From Sphingopyxis sp. QXT-31 (GTDB taxonomy: Bacteria; Pseudomonadota; Alphaproteobacteria; Sphingomonadales; Sphingomonadaceae), in assembly GCF_001984035.1 (NCBI RefSeq), contig NZ_CP019449.1:3787501-3851500 (forward strand): DNA of 64,000 nucleotides, read 5' to 3'. Each line of letters starts with the position of its first letter. Position 1 is the first letter of the stretch. Made by a program: the position numbers and the translations under genes. Positions 10,683-19,562 of the stretch are shown here, in pieces. The notes beneath the pieces were generated by a model. The model was not told where the DNA came from. It did no database searches and saw only the letters and a list, made by a program, of their open reading frames with translations.

Positions 10683-12017
10683 TCAGCGAAAATCCTTGGG
10701 GTTGATGGCGTGGCGCGCGAGCTTGTCGTAGAGCGTCTTGCGGGGGACGCCGAGCAGCGCCATCGCCGCGGGAATGTCGCCCTTCGCCGCGGCGAGCGTA
10801 TCGCGCAGGATCGTCGCCTCGAAGCGCGCCATACGCTCGGCGAGGCTCATGTCGGGGGCGAGCGCGCTGCGGCCGGGGTCCGAGGGCAGGTCGAGCACGA
10901 CGCTGTAGGCGAAATTCTTGAGCTCGCGGACATTGCCCGGCCAATCGTGTTCGACGAGATGGCGGCGCACCGCATCGTCGATGCGGAAACCCTGTGCCCC
11001 CATCTTCGCTGCCGCCTCGTCGAGGAAATAGGCGAAGGTCTGCGGAATGTCCGAGCGGCGTTCGCGCAGCGGGGGGATGCGCAGCTTCACGACGTGGAGG
11101 CGGTAATAGAGGTCTTCGCGGAAATCGCCCGCGCGCACCGCGTCCATCAGGTCGGTCTTGGTCGCCGCGACGACGCGGAGATCGACGGGCTCGGGCGCCG
11201 ATGCGCCGACCGGCTGGACCTCGCGCTCCTCGATCACGCGCAGCAGCTTGGCCTGCACCGCGGGGTGCATCGTGTCGATCTCGTCGAGGAACAGCGTGCC
11301 GCGATGTGCGCTGCGGATGCGCCCCGCCTGGCCGAGCTTGCCGCTCGTGCGGTCGATCAGGTCGCTGCCGAACAGCTCGGCCTCGCCGAGCTCGTGCGGC
11401 AGCGCGGCGCAATTGACCGCGACGAGCGAGGCGGCGCTGCGCCGGCTCTGGCGGTGGAGCATATGCGCGACCAGCTCCTTGCCGGTCCCCGTCTCGCCCT
11501 CGACCAGCACGTCGATGTCGGCTTGGGCCAATTGGGCGATCGTCTCGCGCAGCCGCTCCATCGCCGGGCTTTCACCGATCAGCGGGCTGTCGATCGCGGC
11601 GGCGGCGGCGCTGAGGCGGCGGTTGTCGAGGATCAGCGCGCGGTGCGCGAGCGCGCGGCGGACGACGCCGACGAGATGGTCGGCGGCGAAGGGCTTGGCG
11701 AGGAAGTCGAATGCGCCGTCGTGGAGCGCGCGCACCGCCATCGTCACATCGGCGTGGCCGGTGATCAGCACCACCGGGATGTCGGGATCGATGGCGTGGA
11801 TCGCGGCGCGCAGCTCGAGCCCGTCCATGCCCGGCATGCGGATGTCGGTGACGACGATGCCGGGGAAGTCGGGCGCGATGCGCGGCAGCACGCTCGCGGC
11901 GTCGGCGAAGGCCTCGACCGCCAGCCCCGCGAGGTCGAGCGTCTGGACGTTCGCCGCGCGCAGGCTGGCATCGTCGTCGACGAAGAGGATCGTCTGGCTG
12001 TCGGTGAAGAAGCTCAT
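10683..12017 (-). CDS. dctD: NtrC/DctD-type response regulator lacking GAFTGA
   Basis: A 444-residue cytoplasmic regulator. The receiver domain (about 8-125) has the acidic cluster at D14-D16, phospho-acceptor D58 in VVTDIRMPG, Thr in LITGH and Lys in LAKPF. The AAA+ domain (about 145-375) has Walker A GETGTGKE and Walker B GTLFLDEID. The C-terminal Fis-type helix-turn-helix has the DctD-like PRKTLYDKLARHAI. The odd point is that after ELFG the sigma-54 contact loop GAFTGA is replaced, at equal length, by IDRTSG. It overlaps dctB by 4 bases (ATGA), so the pair is translationally coupled. It probably controls dctA and the flanking receptor genes, but perhaps not through sigma-54. Confidence 0.92.
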   Translation of the reverse strand: MSFFTDSQTILFVDDDASLRAANVQTLDLAGLAVEAFADAASVLPRIAPDFPGIVVTDIRMPGMDGLELRAAIHAIDPDIPVVLITGHADVTMAVRALHDGAFDFLAKPFAADHLVGVVRRALAHRALILDNRRLSAAAAAIDSPLIGESPAMERLRETIAQLAQADIDVLVEGETGTGKELVAHMLHRQSRRSAASLVAVNCAALPHELGEAELFGSDLIDRTSGKLGQAGRIRSAHRGTLFLDEIDTMHPAVQAKLLRVIEEREVQPVGASAPEPVDLRVVAATKTDLMDAVRAGDFREDLYYRLHVVKLRIPPLRERRSDIPQTFAYFLDEAAAKMGAQGFRIDDAVRRHLVEHDWPGNVRELKNFAYSVVLDLPSDPGRSALAPDMSLAERMARFEATILRDTLAAAKGDIPAAMALLGVPRKTLYDKLARHAINPKDFR

Positions 12018-13780
12018 GCCGCGCGCAACGTCAGGCGGAAACCGGCGCCGCCGAGCGGCGACGGGATGAGGGTCAGCGACCCGCCGAATTCGGCCATGAT
12101 GTCGCTTGCGATCGCGAGGCCGAGCCCGAGCCCGTCGGGTCGGCCGGTGACGAAGGGGGTGAAGAGCTGGGGCACCAGTTCGGCGGCGACGCCGGGGCCG
12201 TTGTCGATGACGTCGATGAGGATCGGGCCCTCGCCATGCGCGTGGAGCACGACGCGGGGTTCGGCGGCGCCCTGCACCGCGTCGGCGGCATTTTGCAACA
12301 GGTTGACGAGCACCTGTTCGAGCCGGACGCGGTCGGCGTGGACGCTGGCAGCCGGGTTCTCGGCGGTGACGTCGAGCGCGATCCCCGCGGCGCGAAGGCG
12401 GTCGCCGATAAGCAGCAGGGTGCCGTCGATCGCCGACTGCAGCGGCACCGGGCCAAGCGGCGCGGGCGCGCGGCGCGCGAAATTGCGGAGCTCGCCGGTG
12501 ATCGCGCCGACGCGCGCGGTGAGCTCGACGATATGGCCGAGGTTGCCACGCGCCGCGTCGCCCTGTTCGCGGTCGAGATAGGCGAGGGCGTTTTCGGCGA
12601 AGCTGCGGATCGCGGCGACCGGCTGGTTGATCTCGTGCGCGACCCCCGCGGTGATCTGGCCGATCGAACCGAGCCGGCTCGCCTGCGCCAGCTCCTCGCG
12701 CGCGGCGCGGTAGCGGCGGTCGGCCTCGGCCTGGCGTTCGGACGCCTGCTGGAGCCCGGCATTGGCCTCGCGCAATTCCTGCGTGCGCGCGGCAACCTCA
12801 TGCTCGAGCGCCTCATGCGCGGCCTGGCGCAGCGCCTGCCGCTCGACGATGCGCAGCAGCATGACGATCGCCGCGCCGACGAGGATCAGCAGGATCAGGA
12901 AGATCACGCGCGCGGTCGCATTGGCGCTGCTGCGCGCGGGCGCGGTCGGCTGGAGGATGCGCAGCCGGCTGCCGGGCAGCGACACCGCTTCGCTCGCGCG
13001 CGCATAATCGCCGCCGATCGCGAGCGGCGCCAGCGCCGCGTCTCCATAGCTGCGCGTCGCCTGCAGCTCCTTCTGCGTCGCCGGCGAAATCGGGCCGAAG
13101 GAACGGAAGCGCAAGCCGGGGCGGCTGGTCATGACGACGATCCCCGCCGGGTCGGTGACGAGCGTGGTCGCGGGCGAGTCGGCCCATTTGGCCTCGAGCT
13201 TGTCGAACTCGACCTTGACTACGATCACCCCGAGCGCGCGCCCGCCGGCGTCGACGCGCCGTGCGAGGAAGAGGCCCGGGCGCCCGCTGACGGTGCCGAG
13301 CGCGAACAGCTCGGCCTCGCCCTTCGCCATCGCGCCGCGGAAATAGGGCCGGAAGCGATAGTCCTGCCCGACGAAGCTGGTCGCCGCGCGCCAGTTACTC
13401 GCGGCGATCGTCCGGCCGCCGGCGTCGATGACATAGATCACCGCGGCGTCGGTGCGCGCCGCAAGCTGTTCGAGTTCGCGGTCGAGCCGCCGCGACGCGG
13501 CGTCGCTCTTGTCGGCGAGCCCCGCGCGTACGTCGGGAAATTCGCTGAGCACGCGTGGCAGCAGGCGGAATTTCTGCAGCTCGCTTTCGAGCAGGCTGGC
13601 GTGCGCGCGGGCGTTCTGCCGTGCCTCGCCCTCGGCTGCGGTGCCTGCGCTCTGTGCTGCCCAGCCCGACAGGCCGAGCGCCGCGGCGAGCAGGATCAGC
13701 GCGCCGACGACACACGCGAGGATCAGCCGCCGCCGGTCCAGCCGGTGCCCTACGGGGCGCGAATCACCATCGTCGGTCAT
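12014..13780 (-). CDS. dctB: DctB-like sensor histidine kinase
   Basis: A 588-residue membrane kinase, partner of the overlapping DctD-like regulator. TM1 is at about 19-38. A periplasmic double-PDC/dCache sensor follows, with the DctB-typical IAASNWRAATSFVG and FRPYFRGAM motifs that surround the dicarboxylate pocket in studied DctB proteins. TM2 is near VIFLILLILVGAAIVMLL, then a coiled coil, the H-box GVAHEINQPVAAIRSFAENA, the N-box NLLQNAADAV and the G-boxes DNGPGVA and GLGLGLA. The ATG at 13780 is preferred because it puts TM1 close to the N terminus; a start at 13849 would add 23 residues and place the whole operator region inside the gene. Expected ligand is a C4-dicarboxylate (family knowledge). 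Confidence 0.92.
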   Translation of the reverse strand: MTDDGDSRPVGHRLDRRRLILACVVGALILLAAALGLSGWAAQSAGTAAEGEARQNARAHASLLESELQKFRLLPRVLSEFPDVRAGLADKSDAASRRLDRELEQLAARTDAAVIYVIDAGGRTIAASNWRAATSFVGQDYRFRPYFRGAMAKGEAELFALGTVSGRPGLFLARRVDAGGRALGVIVVKVEFDKLEAKWADSPATTLVTDPAGIVVMTSRPGLRFRSFGPISPATQKELQATRSYGDAALAPLAIGGDYARASEAVSLPGSRLRILQPTAPARSSANATARVIFLILLILVGAAIVMLLRIVERQALRQAAHEALEHEVAARTQELREANAGLQQASERQAEADRRYRAAREELAQASRLGSIGQITAGVAHEINQPVAAIRSFAENALAYLDREQGDAARGNLGHIVELTARVGAITGELRNFARRAPAPLGPVPLQSAIDGTLLLIGDRLRAAGIALDVTAENPAASVHADRVRLEQVLVNLLQNAADAVQGAAEPRVVLHAHGEGPILIDVIDNGPGVAAELVPQLFTPFVTGRPDGLGLGLAIASDIMAEFGGSLTLIPSPLGGAGFRLTLRAA

Positions 13781-13830
13781 GTGCGGATTATCGCACAAGT
13801 TCTTAAGAATGCATGCGGAAAATCGCACAA
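13780..13830. promoter_or_regulatory. Tandem TGTGCG-type palindromes (candidate DctD sites)
   Basis: Site 1 is TGTGCG-GATTAT-CGCACA (13780-13797), a perfect six-base inverted repeat with a 6-base spacer. Site 2 is TGCG-GAAAAT-CGCA (13814-13827), with the CGCACA half complete and the left half degenerate. Centres are 32 bases apart, about three helical turns. They lie in the dctB-dctA divergent gap, about 150-200 bases before dctA, and site 1 touches the dctB start codon. The half-site resembles the TGTGCG motif I recall for rhizobial DctD upstream sites. Autoregulation of dctBD is also possible. Confidence 0.65.
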
Positions 13831-13963
13831 AATCGGCTAAAAGCGTCACGGTCTTCTGAATTTACCAATCAAAAACAGAAATTTAACTCGTTTATCATCG
13901 ACGCTTGGCCCGGCAATGGTGCCGGACCTAAACTTGGGAAAGCAACGGCGAAAGGCCGTGCTC

Positions 13964-13970
13964 GGGAGGA
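13964..13970 (+). promoter_or_regulatory. Ribosome binding site deciding the GTG start of dctA
   Basis: GGGAGGA, 7 bases before the GTG at 13978. No in-frame ATG occurs near the family's usual N terminus, so this Shine-Dalgarno fixes a GTG start. Confidence 0.75.
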
Positions 13971-13977
13971 AGTCTAA

Positions 13978-15318
13978 GTGGCTGTCATTGCAATCGACAG
14001 GGCCGAACCGGCGCCGGCGGGGCCGAAGCCCTTCTATGCACAGCTCTATGTCCAGGTGCTCGCCGCGATCCTGCTCGGCGTGATCATCGGCCATGTCTGG
14101 CCCGAGACCGGCGAGGCACTGAAGCCGCTCGGCGACGCCTTCATCAAGCTGGTGAAGATGATCATCGCCCCGGTGATCTTCCTGACCTTGGTCACCGGCA
14201 TTGCGGGCATGACCGAACTCCGGTCGGTCGGCCGCGTCGCGGGCAAGGCCTTCGCCTATTTCCTCTTCTTCTCGACGCTGGCGCTGATCGTCGGGCTGAT
14301 CGTCGCCAACACGGTCCAGCCGGGCGCGGGAATGAACGTCGATCCCGCCACCCTCGATACGTCGGGGGTCACCGGCTATGTCGAAAAGGCGCAGCACAGC
14401 AGCATCGTCGAATTCCTGATGGCGATCATCCCGACGACGATGGTTTCGGCGCTCGCGGGCGACTCGCTGCTCCAGGTGCTGTTCGTCTCGATCCTCTTCG
14501 GCATCGCGCTGTCGATGGTCGGCGAGCCCGCCGCGCCGGTGCGCGAACTGCTCGAAAAGGTCGGGCTGGTCGTGTTCCGGCTGGTGGGCATATTGATGCG
14601 CGCGGCGCCGGTCGGGGCCTTCGGCGCGATGGCCTTCACCATCGGCAAATATGGCATCGAATCGCTCGCCAATCTCGCGGGGCTGGTCGCGACCTTCTAT
14701 CTGACCTCGTTGATATTCGTCGTCGTGGTGCTCGGTATCGCCGCGCGGCTCGCGGGCTTCTCGATCTTCAAGCTCATCCGCTACCTCAAGGCCGAACTGC
14801 TGCTCGTGCTCGGCACCTCCTCGTCCGAAAGCGCGCTGCCCAGCCTGATGGAGAAGATGGAGCGCGCGGGCTGCGAGAAATCGGTCGTCGGGCTCGTCGT
14901 GCCGACGGGCTACAGCTTCAACCTCGACGGCACCAACATCTATATGACCCTCGCCGCGCTGTTCATCGCGCAGGCGTGCAACGTCGACCTGTCGCTCGGC
15001 GACCAGATCGCGCTGCTGCTCGTCGCGATGATCAGCTCGAAGGGCGCGGCCGGGGTTACCGGCGCGGGCTTCATCACGCTCGCCGCGACCTTGTCGATCG
15101 TGCCGTCGGTGCCGGTCGCGGGCATGGCGCTGATCCTCGGCATCGACCGCTTCATGAGCGAGTGCCGCAGCCTCACCAATTTTATCGGCAACGCGGTCGC
15201 GACCGTGGTCGTCGCGCGCTGGGACAATGCGCTCGACCGCGACCGGCTGCGCGCGGCGCTCGACGGCGAGCCGCCGGCCAAGATCGCCGCGTCGCCAGTC
15301 GAACAGGACATGGATTAA
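13978..15318 (+). CDS. dctA: C4-dicarboxylate transporter DctA
   Basis: A 446-residue inner-membrane H+/Na+:dicarboxylate symporter (succinate, fumarate, malate). The family core is intact: serine-rich hairpin [13 protein letters not shown]7 motif [20 protein letters not shown], second hairpin [13 protein letters not shown] and the TM8 motif [20 protein letters not shown]. About eight TM segments; a short hydrophilic tail. The start is GTG with a strong GGGAGGA. It diverges from dctB across a 197-base control region carrying the TGTGCG palindromes. It is followed after 33 bases by a TBDR and then an SGNH hydrolase, so these three probably form one transcript. I see no convincing -24/-12 promoter ahead of it. 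Confidence 0.94.
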   Translation: MAVIAIDRAEPAPAGPKPFYAQLYVQVLAAILLGVIIGHVWPETGEALKPLGDAFIKLVKMIIAPVIFLTLVTGIAGMTELRSVGRVAGKAFAYFLFFSTLALIVGLIVANTVQPGAGMNVDPATLDTSGVTGYVEKAQHSSIVEFLMAIIPTTMVSALAGDSLLQVLFVSILFGIALSMVGEPAAPVRELLEKVGLVVFRLVGILMRAAPVGAFGAMAFTIGKYGIESLANLAGLVATFYLTSLIFVVVVLGIAARLAGFSIFKLIRYLKAELLLVLGTSSSESALPSLMEKMERAGCEKSVVGLVVPTGYSFNLDGTNIYMTLAALFIAQACNVDLSLGDQIALLLVAMISSKGAAGVTGAGFITLAATLSIVPSVPVAGMALILGIDRFMSECRSLTNFIGNAVATVVVARWDNALDRDRLRAALDGEPPAKIAASPVEQDMD

Positions 15319-15351
15319 GGGCCCAAAGGCCCGCGACAAGGGAGAAGGACA

Positions 15352-18300
15352 ATGAGGGGTAGGACATCGGCCATGCTGCTGGCGGGCACGGCGATCAGCC
15401 TGTTCGTTTCGGCACCGGCGCTGGCGCAGGACGGCGAGACCGCCGCGCAGGCGGACGCCGCCGAAGAGGGCCAGGCCGAGGACGGCGCTGCCCAGCCCGA
15501 GATCGTCGTCGTCGGCACGCGCATCGAGGGTGCGCGCGTCACCGAGGCGCTGCCCGTCGTCGTCGTCGGCCAGGACCGGATCGACGCGATCGGCGCGGTC
15601 AGCGGCGACGAGCTGATCCGCAACATCCCGCAAATGGGCGACGTCAGCTTCAACCCCGGCAACAATGCGCAGACCAGCAACGCCGCGCGCGGCGACGTCG
15701 GCTCGGTGAACCTCCGCTCGCTCGGCGTCGGCAACACGCTGGTGCTGCTGAACGGCCGCCGCGTCGTCACCCACCCCGCCAGCCAGGGGCTGTCGGACAC
15801 CGGCACGGTGCCGGTGCTGAGCTATAATTCGAACGCGATCCCGACCACCGGGCTCGAACGGCTCGAAGTGCTGCTCGACGGCGCCGCGGCGCTTTATGGC
15901 TCCGACGCGGTCGCGGGCGTGGTCAATACGGTGCTCAAGGACGATTACGACGGCCTCCGCCTCCAGGCGCAATATGGCGGTGCCGAGGGCACGCACCTCA
16001 CCGAATTCCAGGGCAATATCCTCGCGGGCAAGAGCTTCGAGCGCGGCAATATCACCGTCTCTTTCGAATATACCGACCGCAGCGCGCTGCGCGCCGAGGA
16101 CCAGGATTTCACCGCCTCGGCGAATCTGCGGCCCTTCTTCGCCGACGATCCCGATTTTGCGAGCTCGCAGGTCCCCGACGCGCGCGCGACGCGCGGGGCG
16201 TGGCCGGCGCTGATGGTCCCGGTGACCGGCGGCCGCCCGCGCCGCGGCACCACCAACCTCACCACCGCGGCGGGCGCCTTCACCGTGCGCCCCACGCGGC
16301 TCGGCGGCTGCACGCTCGCGCTCACCACCGACCTCTGCCTCGTCAACACCGCGCTCGCGACCAACAATGCGTTCCGCGAACTGCGCTACGACACCGCGGT
16401 CGGTACGACGGTGATGCCCAGCGTCAAGCGCTACAACGCCTTCGCCAACGGCCATTACGACCTGACCGACAACCTCACCTTGTTCGGCGAGTTCGGCTAT
16501 TACCGCTCGGACACGGTGCGCATCCAGCCGCCGGTGATCAACCTCAACCAAATCTGGATCCCCGCGACCAACTATTACAACCCCTTCGGCCCGGTCGGCA
16601 GCCCGAACCGCCTGCCGGGGCTGACCAATGTACCGAACGAAGGCCTGCCCGTGCTGCTCACCACCTATCGCTTCGTCGATACCGGGCCGCAGACGGTCAA
16701 GGTCAGCAGCGAGCAGATCCGCGGGCTTCTGGGCGTGCGCGGCGAGGCGGCGGGGTTCAAATGGGACAGCGCCTTCGTCTATTCCGAAGCCTCGGCGGTC
16801 GATTCGAGCGTCGCGGTGCGCAGCTCGGCGCTGCAGCAGAGCCTCGCGCTCGCGACCCCCGACGCGTATAACCCGTTCAACGGCGGCTGCATCGATACGC
16901 TCAGCTTCGGCGACTGTACGCCGAGCTCGCAGGTGGCGATCGACGCGATCACCTTCGATCTCAAGCGCCGGTCGAAGACGACGCTGACGATGGGCGACTT
17001 CCGCGCCTCGCGCCCCGACCTGTTCAAGCTGCCCGGCGGCGAGGTCGGTATGGCCTTCGGCGTCGAGGTGCGGCGCGAGACGCAGCGCGACGACCGCGAT
17101 GCCGCGGTCGACGGGTCGAGCCCCTTCGTCGATGCGGTCACCGGCGCGGTGACGATCAGCGATGCCGCGGCGGTCAGCGACAATCCCGACACCTATGGCA
17201 AGCGCACCGTCGCCGCGGCCTATGCCGAACTCGCGGTGCCGGTCGTGTCGGAGGAAATGGGCGTGCCGCTGATGCGCCGCTTCGACGTCCAGCTCGCGGG
17301 GCGCTACGAACATTATAGCGACTTCGGCAGCGTCGCGCGGCCCAAGGTCGCCGCCGCATGGGACATGTTCGACGGGCTGCGCCTGCGCGGCTCCTTCTCG
17401 CAGGGCTTCCGCGCGCCGAACCTCGAACAGGTGAATGCGGTCGAATATGCCCGCCTCGCGACCAGCCAGGATTTCCTGCGCTGCGAGGTCGACCTCCGCG
17501 CCGGGCGCATCGCCAATTTCAACGCCTGCGGCAACAATGTCGGCTATTCGCGCCGCGTGTCGGGCAACCCCGATCTGAAGCCCGAGAAGTCGACCAACTA
17601 TAACCTCGGCGCGGTGTTCGAGCCGAGCTTCCTGCAGGGCGACCTCGGGCGCGTGACCTTCACCGTCGACTATTGGTCGATTCGGCAAAAGGGCATCGTC
17701 GGCATTCTCGGCAACGACACCGCGATCGCGCTCGACTATCTGGCGCGGCTGAACGGCTCGTCGAACCCCAATGTCATCCGCGACGCCGCCAATGCCGACG
17801 ATATCGCGGCTTTCGCCGGGACCGGCATCGCCCCGGTCGGGCGGATTACCACCGTGCGCGACCAGTTCATCAACCTGCAGCCGCAGACCGTGCGCGGGCT
17901 CGACTTCGCTTTCTACTGGCAGTCGCCCAAGACCGGAATCGGCAAGTTCGACCTGGCGATCAACGCCTCGCGCCTGCTCAAATTCTCGCGCGATCCGGGC
18001 CCGGCGGTCGATGCGCTGGTCGAGGCGCGCGAGGCGGGCGACATCAACCCCGCGACCCCGCTGCCCGAAACGCAGAATCTGATCGAGGCGAACGGCCGGC
18101 CCAAATGGCGCGGCACCGCGTCGCTGACCTGGTCGCTCGGGCAGTTCCAGATCGGCGCCTTTGGCCGCTACACCGGCGCGGTCGACGAGACCGGCTTCGT
18201 CGACCTGAACGGAAATCCGTGGCGCGTGAAGTCGCAGTTCACCGCGAACCTCTATGCGCAGGTGCGCATCCGCGACGCGGCCGGGCTCGGCGGCACCATG

Positions 18301-18426
18301 CGCTGGCGCGTCGGGGTGCGCAATATCGCCGACAAGAAACCGCCGTTGACCTCCGAGGGCTATCTAGGGTCACTCTACAGCCCCTATGGGCGCTACTGGT
18401 ACACCTCGGTCACCACGGAGTTCTGA
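15352..18426 (+). CDS. TonB-dependent receptor (right wing)
   Basis: A 1024-residue outer-membrane transporter. A signal peptide ends near PALAQD (residue about 25), followed by an acidic linker, a TonB-box-like EIVVVGTRI, the plug (ALPVVVVGQDRI, LLNGRRVV, LEVLLDGAAALYGSDAVAGVVNTV) and a long barrel ending in Phe (TSVTTEF). RBS GGGAGAAGGA precedes the ATG. It is a paralogue of the receptor at 7360 and occupies the mirror position next to a DAACS transporter. Spacing is 33 bases from dctA and 1 base to the next gene, so it is probably in an operon with both. By context it may admit a larger or conjugated precursor of a dicarboxylate (inference); no substrate signature is visible. Confidence 0.93.
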   Translation: MRGRTSAMLLAGTAISLFVSAPALAQDGETAAQADAAEEGQAEDGAAQPEIVVVGTRIEGARVTEALPVVVVGQDRIDAIGAVSGDELIRNIPQMGDVSFNPGNNAQTSNAARGDVGSVNLRSLGVGNTLVLLNGRRVVTHPASQGLSDTGTVPVLSYNSNAIPTTGLERLEVLLDGAAALYGSDAVAGVVNTVLKDDYDGLRLQAQYGGAEGTHLTEFQGNILAGKSFERGNITVSFEYTDRSALRAEDQDFTASANLRPFFADDPDFASSQVPDARATRGAWPALMVPVTGGRPRRGTTNLTTAAGAFTVRPTRLGGCTLALTTDLCLVNTALATNNAFRELRYDTAVGTTVMPSVKRYNAFANGHYDLTDNLTLFGEFGYYRSDTVRIQPPVINLNQIWIPATNYYNPFGPVGSPNRLPGLTNVPNEGLPVLLTTYRFVDTGPQTVKVSSEQIRGLLGVRGEAAGFKWDSAFVYSEASAVDSSVAVRSSALQQSLALATPDAYNPFNGGCIDTLSFGDCTPSSQVAIDAITFDLKRRSKTTLTMGDFRASRPDLFKLPGGEVGMAFGVEVRRETQRDDRDAAVDGSSPFVDAVTGAVTISDAAAVSDNPDTYGKRTVAAAYAELAVPVVSEEMGVPLMRRFDVQLAGRYEHYSDFGSVARPKVAAAWDMFDGLRLRGSFSQGFRAPNLEQVNAVEYARLATSQDFLRCEVDLRAGRIANFNACGNNVGYSRRVSGNPDLKPEKSTNYNLGAVFEPSFLQGDLGRVTFTVDYWSIRQKGIVGILGNDTAIALDYLARLNGSSNPNVIRDAANADDIAAFAGTGIAPVGRITTVRDQFINLQPQTVRGLDFAFYWQSPKTGIGKFDLAINASRLLKFSRDPGPAVDALVEAREAGDINPATPLPETQNLIEANGRPKWRGTASLTWSLGQFQIGAFGRYTGAVDETGFVDLNGNPWRVKSQFTANLYAQVRIRDAAGLGGTMRWRVGVRNIADKKPPLTSEGYLGSLYSPYGRYWYTSVTTEF

Positions 18427-18427
18427 T

Positions 18428-19360
18428 ATGCGATACGGGCACGGCATCTGGTCGATCATCGGCTCCGCCGCGCTCGTCGTCGCGCCGGCGGCAGCGGCAA
18501 AGGAGAGCGCGCCCGCGCCGACCGCCGCCGGCGCGGCGACCCCCGTCGCCGGGAAAAAGGCCGCGCCGCCGCGGATCCTGTTTATCGGCAACAGCTTCAC
18601 CCAGGGCGCGCATTCGGCGGCGCGCAACTGGCGCGCGGGCAGCGTCACCGACCTCAACAAGGCGGGCTATGGCGGCGTGCCCGCGCTGTTCAAGCTCTTC
18701 GCCGAGCAGGCCGGGCTCGATTACGACGTCAGCCTCGAGACGCAGGGCGGCAAGTCGCTGGGGTTCCATTATGACGAGCGGCGCCAGCTGTTCGACCGGC
18801 CGTGGGACATCGTCGTGCTGCAGGAGTTCAGCACGCTCAATCGCGAGAAGCCGGGCGATCCCGCCGAGTATATGATGAACGTCGCGCGGCTGACCAAGCT
18901 CTTCACCGCGCAGAATCCCGCGGTCGACATCCGCCTCGCCGCGACGTGGAGCCGCGCCGACCAGGCCTATCAGCCCAAGGGGCCGTGGTACGGCAAGCCG
19001 GTGGGCGCGATGGCCGAGGATCTGCGCGCCGCCGCCGACCGCGCGCGCGCCGCCAATCCGGCGGTCAAGGGCATCATCCCCGTCGGGCAGGCGTGGAACC
19101 GCGCGATGGCGACGGGGGTCGCCGACGCGAACCCCTATGACGGCATCGCCTATGGCCAGCTCGATCTGTGGGCGTACGACCATTATCACGGCAGCGTCGC
19201 GGGCTATTATCTCTCGGCGCTGGTGACCTTCGGCGCGATCACCGGGATCGACCCGACGGTGCTGGGGTCGAAGGAGAAGGGCGCCGACGAACTCGGGCTT
19301 TCGGACGCGCAGGCCGAGGCGCTGCAGAAGGTGGCAAGCGATACGCTGAAGGCAGCGTAG
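18428..19360 (+). CDS. Exported SGNH/GDSL-type hydrolase
   Basis: A 310-residue protein with a signal peptide (hydrophobic run then APAAAAKE near 24). After a Pro/Ala-rich linker comes block I ILFIGNSFTQG with the nucleophile Ser, a middle block DIVVLQEFS, and the C-terminal block DLWAYDHYHGS with the Asp/His pair expected for the catalytic dyad. The layout resembles DUF4886-type SGNH proteins, which act as esterases or on sugar esters. The ATG at 18428 lies 1 base after the TBDR stop, implying coupled translation. In the dctA-TBDR-hydrolase unit it could split an ester in the periplasm to free a dicarboxylate; that role is inference. No lipobox is seen. Confidence 0.8.
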   Translation: MRYGHGIWSIIGSAALVVAPAAAAKESAPAPTAAGAATPVAGKKAAPPRILFIGNSFTQGAHSAARNWRAGSVTDLNKAGYGGVPALFKLFAEQAGLDYDVSLETQGGKSLGFHYDERRQLFDRPWDIVVLQEFSTLNREKPGDPAEYMMNVARLTKLFTAQNPAVDIRLAATWSRADQAYQPKGPWYGKPVGAMAEDLRAAADRARAANPAVKGIIPVGQAWNRAMATGVADANPYDGIAYGQLDLWAYDHYHGSVAGYYLSALVTFGAITGIDPTVLGSKEKGADELGLSDAQAEALQKVASDTLKAA

Positions 19361-19404
19361 GGCGGCCGGTTTCGGGCGGAAGCGGACAAACCGCGCTATA
19401 AAAC

Positions 19405-19483
19405 CCGTTCGTGTCGAGCGAAGTCGAGACACGTGAAGGCTGGCGCGCCCCAAGCGTGTCTCGACTTCGCTCGACACGAACGG
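19405..19483. repeat. Palindromic repeat, family A, copy 1
   Basis: A perfect 29-base inverted repeat: arm CCGTTCG...GACACG at 19405-19433 and its complement at 19455-19483, separated by 21 bases. Each arm itself has GTGTC/GACAC ends and can fold alone. Further copies are at 30719 and 31538. It lies between the SGNH hydrolase and the SPFH cassette and could act as a transcription end or mRNA stabiliser. Confidence 0.88.
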
Positions 19484-19562
19484 AAATAGAGGACCGCCTG
19501 GAAACCACCCCAAACCGAACCTCCACACCCCCCACCCAATCCCCATTGACCTCCGCCGAAAA

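Noticed and set aside
13907..13949. A sigma-54 -24/-12 promoter before dctA
   Set aside because: GG and GC pairs at 13907/13921 are 14 bases apart, and the pair at 13936/13948 lacks the TTGC element; neither fits well.
13846..17688. A 1280-codon open frame on the minus strand opposite dctA and the right-wing receptor
   Set aside because: Its protein is Arg/Asp/Ala-rich without any domain, it lies wholly antisense to two clear genes, and such frames are expected in high-GC DNA.
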